Assembly: GCA_011319805.1 (NCBI GenBank)
Contig: SJRY01000228.1
Coordinates: forward strand, 124,001-188,000
Source of the DNA: Macrocybe gigantea
Taxonomy: Eukaryota > Basidiomycota > Agaricomycetes > Agaricales > Callistosporiaceae
Length of the DNA stretch: 64,000 nucleotides
Direction of reading: 5' to 3'
In this document: positions 59,732 to 64,000 of the stretch, piece by piece
Layout of the letters: the number at the start of each line of letters is the position of its first letter
Position numbering within the stretch: the stretch's first letter is position 1
The notes under the pieces: generated by a model
What the model was told of the DNA's origin: nothing
What the model saw: only the letters and a program-made list of their open reading frames with translations
Databases searched by the model: none
Made by a program: the position numbers and the translations under genes

Positions 59732-62700
59732 TGCAACCCATACATAATGCGACGGTGCGCGACCCTATCCCGCATCGTCATATCCATGATGTTCGTAAAG
59801 ATTATCGACAATTCTATCAGTGACGAGAACGCATACTCATCGTCCGCATCGTTGGAACTGTAAGTCCATACAGTCATCCTCAGAAGGCCAGAAGAAGGCA
59901 GAAGGCGATACTCACACATCATCAATCCCTTGATATCCTTGACAGTCGCACGCTCCACAGACTTTCTGAGAAGTAACACCCTTATAGAGGCCCAACCCAA
60001 AAGCACAAATCCGAACGCTGCAGGGATGAGCCAGTACAGCGGCAGCAGATGGTGAGATCCGCCGAAGACGACATGCAGAGGTGGCACGTAGATGATGAAG
60101 ACGCCGAGGCATGCGCCAGCGAAAATTCCGACAAAATTCCAAACATTGCTGACAGCGCGCTTGCCGAAGGGGGCCGGAACCTGGCTTTGACAGCAAACAC
60201 CTATCACAATCAGCGCATACGCGCGTTCAATGACACGACCAGGCGGGAGGAAAAAGAAAAACTCACGTTGAAAGCTTGATTAATGAAAATAGATAAATAG
60301 AATATCGATTGAGCCTGCGCTAGGGCATCTACTTGCATGGGTCCGGTGATGACTTGTCCGCGACTGTTGATGAAATCAGGACTAGTCTTCGTGAAATACT
60401 CTGTAACATCATTAGTCCCGGATACAACAGCATCGTTTACATGAAGCCTACGCACTATTTGCTTGCTGTGTTCGCTGGAGCTCGCTTGGAGTGAAGCCGT
60501 GCTTATAGAAGACCACGAAGTACGAGAGCAAACTGCTCAAAACTCGTTAGCTAGTCCACAAAGCAAGTTCAATTGAAACGTACGCTGAGATCGCCTCAAT
60601 CACCCCAGCTTCCAGGTACGAATAGCTAAGTAACCCCTTATCAACAAGCCTCTCGTCCTCGGAATACGCAAACACATCCTCCCAATATGCGCGACTAAAT
60701 GGGTTTCGGACCTTTGCAATCACTTTAGCGATGCGAGTAGGTTCGATCGGCTCGTTTGTCTCCGGGTCACGAATGATAGTTCTGGCCCTGCGGAGGGCTC
60801 TTTTCTTCAGAACCACGATTGAACGTTCATTAACTAAGAAACCAAATCTAAATTATGGCCAATTGGAATGGCTTGAAATTACACACCAGGTTTACGTGGA
60901 TTCAAACGCATTAAGCCGTCTTTGGTCTCTGGTTTGTCCCAGGCGAAAGAGAGCTGTATAGATTATTCCATCAACGTCTCACCGGACACTCAAAAAGCTG
61001 ATACTTACAGCTGCGAATAACTCGTATCCGAGATCTGCAAGATAGGTCAAATTCGTCCTTCACTAAAAACTGATGGCATACCGATTACGAGGATGAGAAT
61101 GGCAGTAAGAGGGTTCGGTATAGGGACGACGACATCTTTGGCGTGCAATCAGCTTCACAAAGGACATCAACATCAATTGAAATCTTTACAGAGCAGTTGT
61201 GGTATAACCTCCGGTGTACTGTGACTTACAGTATACCTTGATGATGCCCGTTTTCAGTACATCGCTTTTTAAAGCTTATGTGATGAGAAACATACTGGAT
61301 AGACCGCTTCAAATTGGCAAAAATTAGGCGACCTTCTGCAACACCATCTATATTTCGTAGTTGATGAGAATCTGTTACTACAAAGCAAACTAAGACACTC
61401 ACTAACTGTTGATGCAAAGTTATCATCTGAGAGCGAACGCCGTCAGACAGTGTCAAAACGCTATTCCATAGGAGCGTTACCAAGTAATATCATATTTGCT
61501 GCCTCTTTAGAGACATCAGAGCCAGAAATGTTCATAGCAATTCCAAGATCGGCCTTGTTGAGAGAGGTCAGAAGAAGGACTGTAATTAATCCATGAGACG
61601 GGCGTACCTTCTTCAGAGCAGGGGCATCATTGACACCATCACCAGTTCTGCAACTACATCAGCAATCGCTCTCAAGGTCTAATGAGGAGACGCATACACG
61701 CCGACGATATGTCCCAATGCCTGAGCGTGCTTGACTGAAATGCGGATAACGTCAGAGACAGTCAAAACCAGGCAGAATTAGCGGACCAATTTCAAGTTTA
61801 TGTTTCGGGGACGTCCTCGCAAACACGATTTCCTGTTTGCTGAAGACTTTGTGATCATTAGTCCACCGCGAGCCGCCAAAGACGGTATTTTACTTTGGTC
61901 CCATTGCCATCCTTCAAGACTGTCAATCTGGTCACCGTGTATGATCACCGCACTGACTTCGTCCTCGTAGATGTCCTCGACTGGTCTGCCAGTTTTGTGG
62001 CTCAAAGTCTCTCTTGTGTCACCCAAGACAAGGTTGATCTTGCGAGCAATGGCTTCAGCTGTCTTCGGGTGATCGCCTAAGCAGAATTTTATCATTTGTA
62101 GGTTCAATGGCAACAAAGGAACAGCGACTGACCTGTGACCATTATGACCTTAATGCCGGCCATCCTCAATTTTCCTATGGCCTCTCTAACACCGTGCTTG
62201 GGAGGATCTTCGAGGGAAACAAGTCCAGTGAAGCAATAATCCGAGGAGGGGTAGTTCCCATCATTCTTTGAAAAAGCATAATCGACGGGGTACTTATCCC
62301 CGGGAAGCAAGGCTTGCGCGCATGCAATGACACGATGTCCCCTCGAAGCCATATACTAGAACACGAATGAGCGACGTTTGAGAGAAAAGTTGGCGAAGTT
62401 TACATTGTATGCTTTATCATATGCAATCTTGAAATCCTCTGTAATGGGCTGCTGGACACCGTCCATAAAGTAGGTAGAGCATTTAGCCAAGACGCGCTCA
62501 GGAGCTCCCTTGATGTATAAAGTCAAAGTCCGTCTTCGTGAGGTTTGTTAAGCTGTGATCCTGTGAGCCAAGGCACAAGAGGGAGTATGTAAACTTACAA
62601 TGACCAAAGCCCATTTGTTCGTTGAATTAAATGGCACTAGTTTGGCGCGATGAGTTGATTCAGACACACATTGGACAATCGAGCTACCTTCAAAAACCTT

Positions 62701-64000
62701 AGGGTAGTTCTTTGTATGCGTATCATAATCGGTGCTGAGACATCGTCCGGCAAAACGCGTCAAACCAGTCTCTGTCGCATCGCCGAGAATTGCACGCTGC
62801 TCGAATGGGACGTCGGTTGTCAATTTGATTCGAGAGTTCAGAGCTGCATTGTCAACGATGTCTTTCATCCCTGGGGCTTGGTGGAGAAGGGAAGGGTTTC
62901 TTCGTCGTCATTATTAGACTGTCCAACAAATCAGGAATGCCGAAAACTGCTGATTAAGGAGAGATCGGTACCTGAAATGCAGAATACATCTTCTCTCCGA
63001 TCCAGATATTCGTAACCTGGCCAAAATCAATCACAACAGTTGTAGAGGCGGAGGATTGGTCGACTAACCGTCATTTGGTTCCTTGTCAGAGTACCAGTTT
63101 TGTCCGTAGCCAGTAGAGTCAGCTACATGCAGAGTTAGTAATAATTGCGAATGCGATAAAGTAGAAGCATCACAGAGCCTGTGAAACTTGGGTTAACCAT
63201 TATTGAACATGGACATAGGATATTCAAAATACAAACCAAGGGTCTCCACACCTTGAAGGTCTTTCACAAGTACGTTTTGCTTCGCCATGCGCTTTGCCGC
63301 GATTGCCAGAAGCATCGTCACGACCGACGGCAGGCCTTCAGGAACGAAAGCGACGAGGACGGATACCGCGAACGTGACCGTCTGCGCTGCACGGCCTTTG
63401 TAAACCGTCGAGATACCAACAACAAAGAAGATTATGGCAAAGATGATGGCGACGCATGACACGAAGATGACGAAGTGGGCGCTATAAACGCATGTTGAGC
63501 CGAAGATAGCAACGAAAAGTCTCCCAGCTTCGACATACATCTCAGTGGCAAGAGGACTCTGATTTCCGGATTCACTTCCAGTGAGGCTAGCAATTTGCCC
63601 TGAACGAAGCAATGAAAAATAATCCTCCCCATAGCAAAGCAATGACAGTACCGATAAAGGTGTGGTCACCGGTTCGAAGAACAACTCAAGAATGAAGTAC
63701 GAATCAATTCCCTCAATCAGGGATGGCGAAGACAGCCGACTTACTTCCCCATGCTTCACCATTGACAACAAGGGTGGAGTTAAAGACCTGGAGGACGTCT
63801 GAATGAATAGACAAAAGGGTCGATAGATGATGTGGACTACCAGATTCTCAGCTTCGACCGGTCGTGAACGTGAGCCGTTCGGGAGTGGATAGCGTTCTTG
63901 AGGTTCCGACTCTCCGGTCAGACTGCTGTTATCGACCTTAAGGTCTGAAGCCGCGAATAGGAGAAGGTCGGCTGGCACTTTGTCTCCAGTACGCTGTCGA
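59728..64000 (-). CDS. P2C-type cation-transporting ATPase (Na+/K+-ATPase alpha-like), 5' partial
   Basis: C-terminal part, with phosphorylation domain, of a P-type pump resembling animal Na+,K+-ATPase alpha subunits; fungi have such P2C pumps besides ENA-type ones. The gene enters from the right edge. In order: '[11 protein letters not shown]', '[15 protein letters not shown]', 'RTGDHTFIG', '[20 protein letters not shown]' (TM4, PEGL), '[20 protein letters not shown]', '[15 protein letters not shown]' (phosphorylated Asp), 'KGAPERVL', '[10 protein letters not shown]', '[20 protein letters not shown]', '[12 protein letters not shown]', '[20 protein letters not shown]', '[17 protein letters not shown]'-type loop, and '[20 protein letters not shown]'. 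About twenty short introns. The frame breaks once in a C/G run near 60168-60173 ('ARFRPP' then '[10 protein letters not shown]'). The last coding stretch reads open to TAG at 59728-59730. Exact exon ends were not all fixed. Confidence 0.85.

Overview
The window is nuclear DNA of a filamentous basidiomycete, most likely an Agaricomycete. The evidence is gene structure (about 95 introns placed by reading-frame logic, most 50-75 nt), a full-length fungal elongation factor eEF3, two DUF6699 genes, a polysaccharide lyase family 14 enzyme and a class 3 secreted lipase. There are no operons, no CRISPR arrays, and no tRNA, rRNA or transposon that I could recognise. The last gene runs off the right edge. 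Exon boundaries below were worked out by hand from GT/GC-AG sites, phase and family similarity; none has been checked against transcripts.

Layout. 0-13 kb: two DUF6699 genes (one badly frame-broken), a 249-bp tandem repeat, a CCDC124/Lso2 ribosome-binding protein, a calcineurin regulator (RCAN), and a CBM21 phosphatase-targeting protein disrupted by an 0.85-kb tandem duplication that looks like an assembly artefact. 13.5-32 kb: conserved housekeeping genes in intact frame: PFS2 (mRNA 3' processing), VPH1 (V-ATPase subunit a), eEF3, an F-box protein, a LACTB2-like metallo-beta-lactamase, CWC22 (spliceosome/EJC) and a secreted lipase. 33-42 kb: an M50B-like membrane metallopeptidase, a Rab11 GTPase with a 5-nt microexon, a rhamnose-mutarotase-like protein, a secreted PL14 lyase and a GPI-anchored surface protein. 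42.4-48 kb: a head-to-head pair of paralogous stonustoxin-like (MACPF-related) proteins. 48.6-57 kb: a Ser/Thr kinase and an aldo-keto reductase, both frame-broken, flanking an uncharacterised multi-pass membrane protein. 57-64 kb: a second F-box protein, MCP1, and a partial P2C (Na+/K+-ATPase-type) cation pump.

Functional themes. Most genes are independent eukaryotic units. VPH1, RAB11, MCP1, the M50B protein and the P-type ATPase belong to endomembrane and ion-homeostasis functions; the lipase, PL14 enzyme and GPI protein belong to the secreted or cell-surface inventory. Several neighbours share short head-to-head upstream regions (PFS2/VPH1, MBL/CWC22, RAB11/RhaM-like, the stonustoxin-like pair, F-box/MCP1).

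Quality caveat. Single-base frame breaks, several at C/G or A runs, interrupt at least eight genes (DUF6699-1, CCDC124, RCAN, CBM21, stonustoxin-like B, kinase, AKR, P-type ATPase), while most other genes are base-perfect. The two copies in the CBM21 duplication differ only by insertions and deletions, with no substitution. This points to unpolished sequence in places rather than widespread pseudogenisation.
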